64,000 nt of DNA, from contig NZ_FPBH01000003.1 of NCBI RefSeq assembly GCF_900116445.1, positions 1 through 64,000 of the forward strand. Reading direction: 5' to 3'. Both the position numbers and the translations under genes were made by a program. The notes under the pieces were generated by a model that saw only the letters and a list, made by a program, of their open reading frames with translations, was not told the DNA's origin and did no database searches. Shown piece after piece: positions 25,251 to 33,938 of this stretch (within the stretch, counting starts at the first letter, position 1; each line of letters opens with the position of its first letter). The stretch comes from Paraburkholderia aspalathi. Lineage in GTDB: Bacteria; Pseudomonadota; Gammaproteobacteria; Burkholderiales; Burkholderiaceae.

Positions 25251-25760
25251 TTACGGAAATGCGGGAATGGTCGGCTCCGTTCCCCGGATCTCGGCCTCCG
25301 CGTGGTGGAGCTTGATCATCTCTTCAATTTCCTCGACGCGGTCCTTTGGGACGTCGATCATCATCAGCAATTCGCCCCGCTCGATCGCCTCTTCGAACCG
25401 TTTCAGCCGCGTATTCGGTACATCGACACCGATCATCGTCGCCGTCCATGCGCCGAACCCGGCGCCCGCGAGCGTGAGCGCAACGACAACGCCACCCGCA
25501 ATGGTCAGGCCCGCCGGCGGATAAGCCAATGCAACCAGGCCCGTCAACATGCCGGTCGCGCAACCCGCCGCTGTACCTCGTGTCAGTGCGTGAAGCAAGT
25601 CGCTGCTCTGCGCAAGCGTGGCCTCCGGCAAATCGTCGAGCCGCACGCTATGGTTGGCAATCACGTGGATATGCCGCCAATCGACTCGCCTCACCAGAAG
25701 CTCGTCAACAATCATCCGCGCACATTGCGTGCTCGGCAGCAAAAAGTATATGCGTCTCAT
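25251..25760 (-). CDS. Inner-membrane protein of unknown function
   Basis: A 169-residue protein with an N-terminal alpha/beta-like soluble region (about 1-60), two glycine-rich membrane segments (about 62-108) and a C-terminal cytoplasmic region with VPNTRLKRFEEAIERGELLMMIDVP. This pattern is common in Burkholderiales membrane proteins of the DUF1269-like type, whose function is unknown. ATG 25760 has GAGG upstream. It is convergent with the transglycosylase and upstream of no obvious partner. Confidence 0.7.
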   Translation of the reverse strand: MRRIYFLLPSTQCARMIVDELLVRRVDWRHIHVIANHSVRLDDLPEATLAQSSDLLHALTRGTAAGCATGMLTGLVALAYPPAGLTIAGGVVVALTLAGAGFGAWTATMIGVDVPNTRLKRFEEAIERGELLMMIDVPKDRVEEIEEMIKLHHAEAEIRGTEPTIPAFP

Positions 25761-25951
25761 GGCGACCTCGCTGACCGTGGATCGGGGTCCGTCCGGACCC
25801 GTGACTACATTCTTGCGCGGAGTGGCAACGAGAAAAAGTAGGAATGCTCGCCGAACGGAATGGGTAGGGACCCGCAGTGCGTATCGCCGCTCGAACCATG
25901 CTCCGCCAAGCCGGAGCTTCGGGCGAAGGGTGTGAGCGCTCCGGCATTCAT

Positions 25952-27175
25952 TTACAGCTTGCCGTAGCTATGCAGCCCCGACAGGAACATGTTGACGCCG
26001 AGGAACGCGAAGGTCGTCACCAGCAGGCCGGTCAGCGCCCACCATGCCGCCACCGCGCCGCGCAGGCCCTTCATCAGGCGCATATGCAGCCAGGCCGCGT
26101 AGTTCAGCCACACGATCAGCGCCCACGTTTCCTTCGGGTCCCAGCTCCAGTAACCGCCCCATGCTTCCGCAGCCCACAGCGCGCCGAGAATCGTCGCGAT
26201 CGTGAAGAATGCGAAGCCGACGGCGATCGACTTGTACATCAGGTCGTCGAGCACATCGAGCGGCGGCAGGCGGTCGGCCAGCACACCGCGCTCTTTGGCC
26301 AGATACGCGACCCCGACCATGGCCGACAGCGCGAAGCTGCCATAGCCGATGAAGTTAGCCGGCACGTGGATCTTCATCCACCAGCTCTGCAGCGCCGGCA
26401 CGAGCGGCTGGATCTGCTGGGCGTCACGCGCGACCGAATACCACATCAGGAAGCCGACCGCCGCGCTGATCACCAGCAGCACGAATGCGCCGAGCGCACG
26501 CGTGTTGTAGTGCTGCTCGTAGTACAGATAGAACAGCGCCGTGATCAGGCTGAACAGCACGAACACTTCGTACAGGTTGGAGATTGGAATATGGCCGACG
26601 TCCGCGCCGATCAGGTACGACTCGTACCAGCGCACCATCAGACCGACGAAGCCCATCACCACCGCAGCCCACGTCATTTTTGAACCGATCGCGGCGCCGG
26701 TCGGTGAACGCGACAGCAAGCCGATCCAGTAGAAGACGGTGGCGAACACGAAGAGCGCGCTCATCCACAGAATCGCGGACTGGCTCGACAGGAAATATTT
26801 GAGGAAGAACGCGTTATCCGCGCGCGTCAGATCGCCGTGATAGATCTGGATCGCCAGCAGCGACAGCGCGGCGATGCCCACCATCAGCGGACGCACCGGC
26901 TTCCAGCGCCAGCCGAGTACGACGAACACCGGAACCGCGAGGCACAGGACCAGTTTGTCGTAATAATTCATGAACGGGTGATAGCGCGACAGCGCAAACC
27001 CCGCGCCCGCGACCATCACGACGGCGAACAGCCAGTCGACGACACCGAGGCGTTTCAGAAACGGCCGCTCGTCGAGCGGAGCCACCGTTTGAGCCGCGGT
27101 CTTTGAGACATCCCACTTAAGCACGGGCACCGGGTCCGGCGCAGCGGCGTCAAGAGACGATTGGGTCAGGTTCAT
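25952..27175 (-). CDS. ccsA: Cytochrome c biogenesis protein CcsA/ResC-type
   Basis: A 407-residue polytopic protein of the system II cytochrome c assembly pathway. It carries the tryptophan-rich WWD signature WGGYWSWDPKETWALIVWL and further heme-ligand His residues in the flanking helices (for example VPANFIGYGSFALSA near one). It would move heme to the periplasm for attachment to CxxCH motifs. The partner ResB/CcsB is not within this window on either side, so this copy is an orphan and presumably works with one encoded elsewhere. ATG 27175 after GGAGAG is preferred over the longer frame. It follows the diheme cytochrome gene at a distance of 426 bp. Confidence 0.93.
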   Translation of the reverse strand: MNLTQSSLDAAAPDPVPVLKWDVSKTAAQTVAPLDERPFLKRLGVVDWLFAVVMVAGAGFALSRYHPFMNYYDKLVLCLAVPVFVVLGWRWKPVRPLMVGIAALSLLAIQIYHGDLTRADNAFFLKYFLSSQSAILWMSALFVFATVFYWIGLLSRSPTGAAIGSKMTWAAVVMGFVGLMVRWYESYLIGADVGHIPISNLYEVFVLFSLITALFYLYYEQHYNTRALGAFVLLVISAAVGFLMWYSVARDAQQIQPLVPALQSWWMKIHVPANFIGYGSFALSAMVGVAYLAKERGVLADRLPPLDVLDDLMYKSIAVGFAFFTIATILGALWAAEAWGGYWSWDPKETWALIVWLNYAAWLHMRLMKGLRGAVAAWWALTGLLVTTFAFLGVNMFLSGLHSYGKL

Positions 27176-27390
27176 GGTGCTCTCCGTTGTGCCGATCGCG
27201 TCGACATGATGCCGTCGGCACACAATTGACTGCTTTCCAGACGCGCTTCGTTCGACGGCCGGGCCGCAAGGCATGCTCAACCGGTGGTGGTCCCCGTCGC
27301 GCAAACGCGCCGCCAGACGTGACCGGAAGACCCCTTGCGACCTTGAGCGCCCGCTTTCCGATTCGCTCCGTAAGTTTCCACTGCAGATTG

Positions 27391-27424
27391 AAAAAAAAGC
27401 GCCCGCCGGGGGGAGACGGAGCGC
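27391..27424 (-). terminator. Rho-independent terminator downstream of the cytochrome c genes
   Basis: Read on the minus strand, GCGCTC pairs with GGGCGC and is followed by eight Ts (27398-27391). It lies about 178 bp after the diheme cytochrome stop, within the 426-bp gap 27176-27601 before ccsA. The rest of that gap shows no gene. It separates the cytochrome unit from ccsA, which therefore needs its own promoter. Confidence 0.6.
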
Positions 27425-27601
27425 AAACTATTCGCCACATCGCCGCCGATGCCCCCACCCGGGGCGATCTCAACAACGACGCAGGCGTTCTTGCCGGTGC
27501 CGCTGCCGTGCAACGGTGCATCCGCGTTGCACAGACCAGACGGACGGCCTGGACTCTGAATCGCCACGTCCACGGGCGCAGCGACACGTAAGTCAACTTG
27601 T

Positions 27602-28276
27602 TCATTGATCGGCCGGCGGGCTGGCCGCTGCCTCGGTTTCCGGCGGAAACGCTTCCACGAAGGCAGCTACTGCGCGCATATCCTGCTCCGACATATTGCC
27701 GCAGACCGCCTTCATGACCTCACCGCGAGGTCTTTGATCGACGCGGCTCTGGAAAACCAATAGCTGCTTGACGATGTAGTCCGCGTGTTGACCGGCGAGC
27801 CGCGGAAACTGATTCATTCCCTCGCCATGCTGGCCGTGACACGAAACGCATGCCGCGACGCCCTTGTCCGGCAACCCGGACACAAAAATCGCTTTCCCTT
27901 CGCCAATCAGCGATTGGTCTCCGGATTCACCCAGAGCCGCCTTCTGACTGGAAAAATACGCGGCAAGTTCGTCGATTTGCGCCTCGCTCAAGTGCGTAAA
28001 GCCCCACATAAACCTCTTGGCGTTCGGGTCCGATCGGGCGTGCGTCTTGAAGTCCGTCAATTGATCGACAATGTATTCCTTTCGTTGCCCCGCCAGCTTG
28101 GGAAAAGCCGGCGACACCGAGACGCCGTTCACACCATGACAGTTCGAACAGACCTGCAGAGCAATGGTCTTTCCGGCGACTGCCGGGTTATCGACCGCCC
28201 TTGACCGATCCAATTCGTGACAGCCCGATCCTGCAAGCAGCATCCCAAGGGAGATGATTTGCGCCAACGTTTTCAT
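27602..28276 (-). CDS. Diheme cytochrome c4-like lipoprotein
   Basis: A 224-residue exported cytochrome. The signal sequence ends with a lipobox LLAGSGC, predicting a lipid-anchored protein. Two heme-binding motifs are present: CSNCH (first domain) and CVSCH (second domain), each followed by FPKLAGQ or FPRLAGQ and a Tyr, the c4-type pattern of two tandem domains. A distal Met ligand is likely in each domain (KRFMWGF and EVMKAVCGNMS). ATG 28276 follows AGGAGG; the longer frame is unsupported. It lies 26 bp behind the porin-cytochrome gene, so the two are co-transcribed and the protein may receive or deliver its electrons at the periplasmic face (inference). Confidence 0.92.
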   Translation of the reverse strand: MKTLAQIISLGMLLAGSGCHELDRSRAVDNPAVAGKTIALQVCSNCHGVNGVSVSPAFPKLAGQRKEYIVDQLTDFKTHARSDPNAKRFMWGFTHLSEAQIDELAAYFSSQKAALGESGDQSLIGEGKAIFVSGLPDKGVAACVSCHGQHGEGMNQFPRLAGQHADYIVKQLLVFQSRVDQRPRGEVMKAVCGNMSEQDMRAVAAFVEAFPPETEAAASPPADQ

Positions 28277-28302
28277 GTCACGAACCTCCTTACCACCAAA
28301 TT

Positions 28303-29688
28303 TCACCAGTACGCGGCCCATAAATAGACAAACAGCGTGTCGTTGTCCGATGCGTTTCGCCCGGTGCCGTCGTAGTTGGATCGGGATCCAAGGTATTTGG
28401 TGAAATGCGTGTATTGCAGGCCGACCCGGATGTTCTGCACTGGAATCCAGAAGATCTCGGGTATCCATCCCTGCGTGGCAGGAGAAAAGTTCGCGCTGCT
28501 GGCGTAAGCCACGCTATCGGTGCTGCCCGTCACATTGAAGAAGGCGAGGCTCACGCCATACTTGGCCTGATAGATGTACGACATTTTCAACAGCATCGAT
28601 TTGAGATTTGCTGATTGACTGTCGCCTAAAACGAAATTATTCGGATCGCTAATGTTCTCGTGAACGTAGCGGGCCTGCGCGGTAATCGTATGCGGATCGA
28701 GCAGGTACTGATACTGCGCATCCACGCCAATATCACGATAGCGGGTTACACCCTGCGTGAATATCGGGAAAGCGTTTGGATCGTTGGGATAGACATCGGC
28801 AAGCAACCCGAACGTCCCCACCATGATGTTATGCGCGCCCCATTCGCGAGTCAGCGCAAGGCGCCAATACGGGTTGTAGCCTTTCAGATAGGTCTGCGGG
28901 TGGGCCAGGTCTCCGGCCTTGCTGCCATGGCTCATAAACGACCAGATTCCGTCGGCTGTGCTGTACGCAGTCAGTTCCGCGTAGATCAACTTGTTCCAGT
29001 ACAGGTAGCCGCCAATGCCGACGACCTGCTGCGCCAATGCCCCCTCGATGAGCGGCGTAAACTGCGGAGACCCGACCGCGCTCGTCGACGAAGAAAGGTA
29101 GGGGTAGCTCCATGCAGGCGCGGTATTAAAGGCGTCCTGCACAGTCGGATTGTTGTGCAACGTTACGCCCAGTATGAAGTCGCTCGCTTCGCCGATGATC
29201 CGTTCCACATAACGGACATCGGTGTTGTCGGATGCCCATTTACCGATCCACCTGCCGTCGCCATTCTGGTGATCGTAGTTCGTGTAGGTATATTGAGCGA
29301 ACGCGCCGATCTTGTCGGTGATCTTCCCCGCGAGGAAAATGCTGGCCGCATCCCATGTCAGATTGCCGTCTTTGGGCGAGATGGGATTGCCGTTGGCGTC
29401 GTTGTTGTGCCGGGTTTTGGTCACATCGACTGTTCCCATCACAGCGAGCGGGATGGTGCGTTCGCCGAGCGTATATCCGTTCAACTTGAACATGCGCCCA
29501 TACGGCGTGAGCTCGGGAAACTGACCGCCTGCGTGGCACGCCACGCAGCTTTGTCCCGTTTGGCGTGCGAATATAGGCAGAGCATGTGCGGTAGAAGCAT
29601 GGAACAGACAAAGTGCCATCAAGATCGCCGCCCAACCGCAATGAAGCATCCTATAAAATGCAGGAATACTGATAATAGTCTTTGCCAT
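28303..29688 (-). CDS. Cyc2-like outer-membrane monoheme cytochrome-porin fusion
   Basis: A 461-residue protein. After a signal peptide (about 1-36) comes a single heme motif CVACH (Cys48, Cys51, His52) in the context FARQTGQSCVACHAGG, then FPELTPYGRMFKLNGYTLG. The remaining 380 residues alternate polar and hydrophobic strands with many Tyr/Trp and end in an aromatic residue, as expected for an outer-membrane beta-barrel. This is the architecture of Cyc2, the outer-membrane cytochrome of Fe(II)-oxidising bacteria, and of related uncharacterised families; which subgroup it belongs to needs a tree. It is the first gene of a two-gene operon with a diheme cytochrome. The shared upstream element lies about 190 bp before its start. 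Confidence 0.8.
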   Translation of the reverse strand: MAKTIISIPAFYRMLHCGWAAILMALCLFHASTAHALPIFARQTGQSCVACHAGGQFPELTPYGRMFKLNGYTLGERTIPLAVMGTVDVTKTRHNNDANGNPISPKDGNLTWDAASIFLAGKITDKIGAFAQYTYTNYDHQNGDGRWIGKWASDNTDVRYVERIIGEASDFILGVTLHNNPTVQDAFNTAPAWSYPYLSSSTSAVGSPQFTPLIEGALAQQVVGIGGYLYWNKLIYAELTAYSTADGIWSFMSHGSKAGDLAHPQTYLKGYNPYWRLALTREWGAHNIMVGTFGLLADVYPNDPNAFPIFTQGVTRYRDIGVDAQYQYLLDPHTITAQARYVHENISDPNNFVLGDSQSANLKSMLLKMSYIYQAKYGVSLAFFNVTGSTDSVAYASSANFSPATQGWIPEIFWIPVQNIRVGLQYTHFTKYLGSRSNYDGTGRNASDNDTLFVYLWAAYW

Positions 29689-29880
29689 GGCTATCTCTCC
29701 CTGCGCCGTGCTTCACACATTTACCAACGGCGGCAAAAGTCACTGACTTCGTTACTACGTTGCGCCTGACTGCAACTAGCGAAGTGAGAAAGAGGTGTTG
29801 CGACTACAGTGATCCATTCCGATGAGGCATTTGTACTCTTCGCCACGTTTTCATTGTGCAAATGGGCGACGAGAAACGAC

Positions 29881-29910
29881 ATGGGTCAACGTCCTATTCT
29901 TGCGGTAGGG
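29881..29910. promoter_or_regulatory. Shared upstream element (porin-cytochrome operon)
   Basis: This 30-bp stretch runs ATGGGTCA, then CCTA, then CTTGCGGTAGGG, and matches the element upstream of the multicopper operon (45584-45613) at 25 of 30 positions without gaps. It is about 190 bp upstream of the Cyc2-like start, within the 297-bp gap 29689-29985, which otherwise shows no gene. The half-sites CCTA and TAGG form an inverted repeat, so it could be a regulator-binding site. Confidence 0.7.
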
Positions 29911-29985
29911 GAGACGCCCGGCCGCGCAGGCGATAGCGTCTCGTGAGTTCTTGCGCGCCGGTCCACGCCTCGTCTCACGACATCG

Positions 29986-31680
29986 TCACGGCACCATCCA
30001 GGCCCCGTCGGCAACGAGCCTGACTCGGTCGGGCCCGGCAAAGCGGACGATATAGCCGCCCTTCGACGCGAAGCGCTGCCCTGGCGCCAGTGTCAGGCGC
30101 GGGTAGTAGCCAGTCAGGATGCGGCGTTCAAGCATGTCCTGAATGCGCTCAATCAGGTAATCCCTCTCGAACGCATCGACCATATGGCCAAGCGTCTCCG
30201 CCAGTAAACCGCATGCGAGATAGGTGTCCGCCTGGACCTGCGGGGCAACCATCGGGATTTTGCGAATCGAGAACCAACCGAATGCATAGTCGACACGGAC
30301 ACGCCGTCCGTCTGGCAAGTCGAATGGATACGCGAGGCGCGTGACGCCGCGCCAGCTCGCCGACAACGGTGTGCTATCGAGCCCGCCCAGCAGCCCCGAC
30401 ATGAACACGGTGTCCGAAGGCGGTGGCAAATGCCCAAGCGCCTCGACATCGGGCGGACGCAGCCATAGCACCAGCACGTCGGCCCGCGAAATTCCGCGCA
30501 GGGAACGCGCAACGCTGTCGCCTGGCGCAAGAGCGCGGCTCGACACCGCGATGCCATGGCCCTTCAATGCCGCGGCAAGCGCCTCTGCACCCCGTTCGCC
30601 GCTGTCGCCCGTGCGATAGACCTGCCAGACCTTTGGCTTCGCTTGCATGGGCTTGCCACTGCCTTCGTCGAGAATCCGCCTGGCGAGCAACGCCGCCTCG
30701 AGCAGCACGCCTTTCGAAAAATACACGGAATAGAAATCCTGGTCGGTTTCGACCGGCACTTCCACGTTGGGAAAAAGGCACGGCACGGCCTCCTGCTCGC
30801 AGAACTCGTGAACCGGCGCCCAGTTCTTGCCGCCGAGTCCCGACAGCACCGCAAACACCGGCTGCTCCGCCAGATAGCGCTTCAACTGTTCATGCCACGT
30901 CGACGGCGGTCCGCTCAGCTCCCAAACATGCAACTCCCAGCGACGATTGACCATGAACATCATCTTGCGCGAAGAGCGCAGCGGCGGCGTCGCACCGAGC
31001 GGAAATACGTTCTTGTCATCGAAGTACTGTTTGAGCACATCGAGCATGCCGCGTCGCTTCACGGGGTCCGCATCCGGCGTGATGATCGTCGCGAAGTGCA
31101 GCACCGTGTCAGTGACACCCGTTGACGCACGTCGATCGAGGTGCTTCAGATAGCCGATCAGCGCTGCCATGTCGGTGTCGTTCAGCGCGTACTGCGGCAT
31201 CAGATTGCTGAGTGGCTTGCCTTCCGAGTCAAGCCCTTCGCGTATTGCTCTTGCAATCGTCGCATCGGTGTAAGGCTCGCGATCGGTTCGCATGCCGGGA
31301 ATGTAGGGAATGTCGAGATCGTCGGGACTGTCCGCGCGAGGATGGACCAGATAACGGTCAGTGATCGGCGGGATGTTGTTATTCCCCTCCCTGGATCCGA
31401 GGCCACTGCGCCGATGGCAATTCATGCAGGCCGCGGCGGTGCCTCGCAGGTTCACGCCACCGTCGTGCATCGCCTCGAGCTGGTCACCCGAACCCAGCAC
31501 GCCTTTCTGGAAGATCGCTTCCCCCGTGTTCCCTGACGTAACCTGCGGCGTTGACGGGGCAGCGTTCGCCTTGCCCACCGGCACCGTTAACGCGGCGAAC
31601 AAGGCACATTGAATGAGCACGAGCGCCGCGAGCGATCGTACCCGCGCGATGGCACGTCGGCTGACCCGGGCGCGGTCCAT
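29986..31680 (-). CDS. Cytochrome c domain fused to a periplasmic-binding-protein-like domain
   Basis: A 564-residue exported protein. A signal peptide (about 1-41) precedes a cytochrome c domain with CMNCH (Cys85, Cys88, His89) and a likely axial Met in SNLMPQYALNDTDM. From about residue 190 the chain resembles a type I periplasmic-binding-protein fold as in ABC amino-acid receptors (VFAVLSGLGGKNWAPVHEF, then VWQVYRTGDSGERG, then FMSGLLGG). A fusion of a heme domain with a ligand-binding domain is unusual and suggests ligand-gated or structural electron transfer. ATG 31680 lies 2 bp after the previous stop. It is the last gene of the seven-gene multicopper operon. Confidence 0.8.
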   Translation of the reverse strand: MDRARVSRRAIARVRSLAALVLIQCALFAALTVPVGKANAAPSTPQVTSGNTGEAIFQKGVLGSGDQLEAMHDGGVNLRGTAAACMNCHRRSGLGSREGNNNIPPITDRYLVHPRADSPDDLDIPYIPGMRTDREPYTDATIARAIREGLDSEGKPLSNLMPQYALNDTDMAALIGYLKHLDRRASTGVTDTVLHFATIITPDADPVKRRGMLDVLKQYFDDKNVFPLGATPPLRSSRKMMFMVNRRWELHVWELSGPPSTWHEQLKRYLAEQPVFAVLSGLGGKNWAPVHEFCEQEAVPCLFPNVEVPVETDQDFYSVYFSKGVLLEAALLARRILDEGSGKPMQAKPKVWQVYRTGDSGERGAEALAAALKGHGIAVSSRALAPGDSVARSLRGISRADVLVLWLRPPDVEALGHLPPPSDTVFMSGLLGGLDSTPLSASWRGVTRLAYPFDLPDGRRVRVDYAFGWFSIRKIPMVAPQVQADTYLACGLLAETLGHMVDAFERDYLIERIQDMLERRILTGYYPRLTLAPGQRFASKGGYIVRFAGPDRVRLVADGAWMVP

Positions 31681-31682
31681 GG

Positions 31683-32516
31683 CTAGGGGCTCGGCCGGCT
31701 CAGGGCGGGCGGCGTCGACGGCGACGGCTCGGCGTTGATCGAGACCGAACTGTGCCAGCCTTGCGAGGCCGGTCTCGCGAACATCCCATCGTCAAGCGGC
31801 GGATTGAGCGACACCTTGTCGATCGTCAGCTTGTCGCTCTTGCCGGCCGCCACCACACCGCTTTCGATCGTGAACGGTATCTGCAAACCCTCGACGTTCT
31901 TGTAGTCGCTGTACTTCACTTCAACGGTGATCGGCCCGTGAGGGCCCCGCACCGCGCGGTCGTACTTCACGTCAAGAAAGCTCTGTGCGTCGACCCACAC
32001 ATGACGGGTCACACCAGAAGGCAACTTTACGCCGAGGCGGTAAGCCTCGTGTCCGTCGACCTTTTCGACACCTTCAAGCGCAACATCGACACCCTTCGCC
32101 TGATGGTCGATCAGCAAGCCATCGATGACCTGCTCGTCGTGCGCCGACCTCAGCTCGTCCATGGTGTACGGCCGCGCTTCCCCACTGCCCGTGGCGCTCG
32201 GACTCACTTTCCAGCCCTGTTTGCCGTTGAACATTCTGACAGCCCGCCGGTTGAGCACGGTTATCTCGAAGCGTGTCATGTTCGGACGTTTTAGCGCGAG
32301 GACAAACGGCAATTCCTCCGCGGGTGTATTCGCGCTATCCACGTGCCCGACCCAGACCATCGTCTGGATCTTCCTCCATGCGTCGAGCCCGCCCCTCGCG
32401 GCGACGTTCTTCTCGACGATCTGATCCGGGCTCAGATCGTGCTCCGGTATCTGCTCGCTCGCGTACACCGCCGCCGTCAGGCAGCCGATGAGCACCCACA
32501 GTGCGATTCGTGTCAT
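31683..32516 (-). CDS. LolA-like exported lipoprotein-sorting-family protein, copy B
   Basis: A 277-residue exported protein. A signal peptide (about 1-19) leads to DQIVEKNVAARGGLDAWRKI and a half-barrel pattern (FEITVLNRRAVRMFNGKQGW, then HVWVDAQSFLDVKYDRAV) typical of LolA/LolB-fold outer-membrane lipoprotein-sorting-like proteins. It is a diverged paralogue of the gene directly upstream. The family binds lipids or lipoproteins; a role in placing the secreted complex on the cell surface is possible but unproven. The C-terminal tail is Ser/Pro-rich. It is spaced 26 bp from copy A and 2 bp from the cytochrome fusion. Confidence 0.78.
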   Translation of the reverse strand: MTRIALWVLIGCLTAAVYASEQIPEHDLSPDQIVEKNVAARGGLDAWRKIQTMVWVGHVDSANTPAEELPFVLALKRPNMTRFEITVLNRRAVRMFNGKQGWKVSPSATGSGEARPYTMDELRSAHDEQVIDGLLIDHQAKGVDVALEGVEKVDGHEAYRLGVKLPSGVTRHVWVDAQSFLDVKYDRAVRGPHGPITVEVKYSDYKNVEGLQIPFTIESGVVAAGKSDKLTIDKVSLNPPLDDGMFARPASQGWHSSVSINAEPSPSTPPALSRPSP

Positions 32517-32542
32517 GGCAGTGGACCTCGCACGGATGTTGG

Positions 32543-33382
32543 CTAGTGGCTAGTCGCTTGTGGCTGTTGGCCCGGCACTTTGGCCATGGCCAGTTGCGGT
32601 TTCGCGAACAGGGTGTCGTCCGCCGGCGGATTCACCGTGACGTGCTCGATCATCAGCTTGTGCGTCGGCTTGACACCGCTGACTGCGGTTTCCAGCGTGT
32701 GCGGAATGACGAGCCCATTTTCTTTCTTGTAATCGCGGTAGAAAATGGCGACGTTGTGCATCCGCCCATCGAGCTTGCGTGGTTCGCCATCGATCTTCAG
32801 TTCGAGAAAACTGCTTGCGTCGATCCAGATGCGGCGCGACGTATTGTCTTTCTGCGTCAACTTCAGGACGTACGCGCGATGTCCCTCGACAGATTCCATG
32901 CCGAGCGCTTCGACCCGCGAGCCCTTACTCGCATAGTCGATCAGCGGCCCTTCCAGGTCAGCCGATGCCGCTGCCGATTTAGCCTCTGCAGGGGTATACG
33001 GTTCGACTTCGTTGCGTCCGAGGAAGGGCCTGACCTTCCAGCCCTGCGCGCCGTCGTATACCTGAAACGCCGTCTGCTCCTTGAAGCGAATCTCGAAGCG
33101 GCTCTTGTTCGGCCGCTTCATCGTCATCGTGAACGGCAGCCTGGTGTTCTTCGTGCCACCTGCTTCGATCTGCCCCGACATCGTGATCGTATTGACCGCG
33201 TGCCACGCCTGAGGCCCACCGCGTGCCGCGACGTTCCGCTCGACGATCTGCGCCGCACTCAAGTGACTCGCCGCCGCGGCTTGTGCCGTTCCTGCGGTCG
33301 AGGCCGCGAATGCAGCCGGGCCGGATGCCAGAACACCGGCCACTGAGGCCGCCGAAATCGCCTTCAAAAGAAATCGAGACAT
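32543..33382 (-). CDS. LolA-like exported lipoprotein-sorting-family protein, copy A
   Basis: A 279-residue exported protein with signal peptide (about 1-27). It shares with copy B the segments AAQIVERNVAARGGPQAW, KRPNKSRFEI, VYDGAQGWKVRP and RRIWIDASSFLELKIDG, in the same order. The half-barrel LolA/LolB-like fold is expected in the periplasm. ATG 33382 follows GGGGGAGG. The pair of paralogues in one operon suggests two distinct cargo proteins or a heteromeric carrier (inference). Confidence 0.8.
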   Translation of the reverse strand: MSRFLLKAISAASVAGVLASGPAAFAASTAGTAQAAAASHLSAAQIVERNVAARGGPQAWHAVNTITMSGQIEAGGTKNTRLPFTMTMKRPNKSRFEIRFKEQTAFQVYDGAQGWKVRPFLGRNEVEPYTPAEAKSAAASADLEGPLIDYASKGSRVEALGMESVEGHRAYVLKLTQKDNTSRRIWIDASSFLELKIDGEPRKLDGRMHNVAIFYRDYKKENGLVIPHTLETAVSGVKPTHKLMIEHVTVNPPADDTLFAKPQLAMAKVPGQQPQATSH

Positions 33383-33424
33383 GAGTCACCTCCCCCATTT
33401 GTGTTGCAAATCGCCGTGCCGCGA

Positions 33425-33925
33425 TCATTCGACAATCAGTCCGTCGACATGAAGCGAACCGATGAATACGTCGACGCGCTCGCCGGGCTTGATCGGGCAG
33501 CCCTTGTTGGAAAACACCATCCAGTACTCCTGCCCGGCTTCGAGCGGACCGGTCTGGCGAAGCTGGCCGATCTTGTCCATGACCGGAATCTCGAGCAGCG
33601 CGTGACTGGCTTCGCCGTATAGATAGGCGGTGGCGCTCTTCTCGCCGAGCAGATGTGCCGCCACCGGATCCGTCACGCGATAGCTGAAGCGAATCAGATT
33701 GCCCGATGCCGTGCTGCGCACGCTCAGGTTGTCGATGCCCTTCATCATCCCGTAGTAGTTCTTCGCATGCTGCGACATGTTCACCGGCAAATACGGCGAG
33801 TGCCTGAGCGTGGGCGCTGCCGGTGGGCTCTGCTGAGCCGAGGCCCCTTGAACCAGGGCCGCGGCCAGACAGACGCTGCTCGCAATCCGCAGCGCCGGCC
33901 TCATCACGGGGAAGCAAAGTTTCAT
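33425..33925 (-). CDS. Small exported protein of unknown function in the multicopper operon
   Basis: A 166-residue protein with signal peptide (about 1-30, ending GASA). The mature part contains QHAKNYYGMMKGIDNLSVRS, GNLIRFSYRVTDP and a C-terminal PGERVDVFIGSLHVDGLIVE. It looks like a compact beta-sandwich and I recognise the pattern as a conserved family of unknown function, seen in my memory beside secreted oxidoreductases. No metal ligand pattern stands out. ATG 33925 follows AGAGGGG, and the gene is 13 bp after the giant protein. Confidence 0.75.
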   Translation of the reverse strand: MKLCFPVMRPALRIASSVCLAAALVQGASAQQSPPAAPTLRHSPYLPVNMSQHAKNYYGMMKGIDNLSVRSTASGNLIRFSYRVTDPVAAHLLGEKSATAYLYGEASHALLEIPVMDKIGQLRQTGPLEAGQEYWMVFSNKGCPIKPGERVDVFIGSLHVDGLIVE

Positions 33926-33938
33926 TGCTGCGCCCCTC

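Noticed and set aside
25804..25880. ATGGGTAGGG and ATTCTTGCG words upstream of the 25251-25760 gene as another element copy
   Set aside because: The words are present but in the wrong order and spacing relative to the other copies.
29939..29983. Inverted repeat downstream of the cytochrome-PBP gene as terminator
   Set aside because: The stem is seven bases with a 28-base loop and no U-tract; not convincing.
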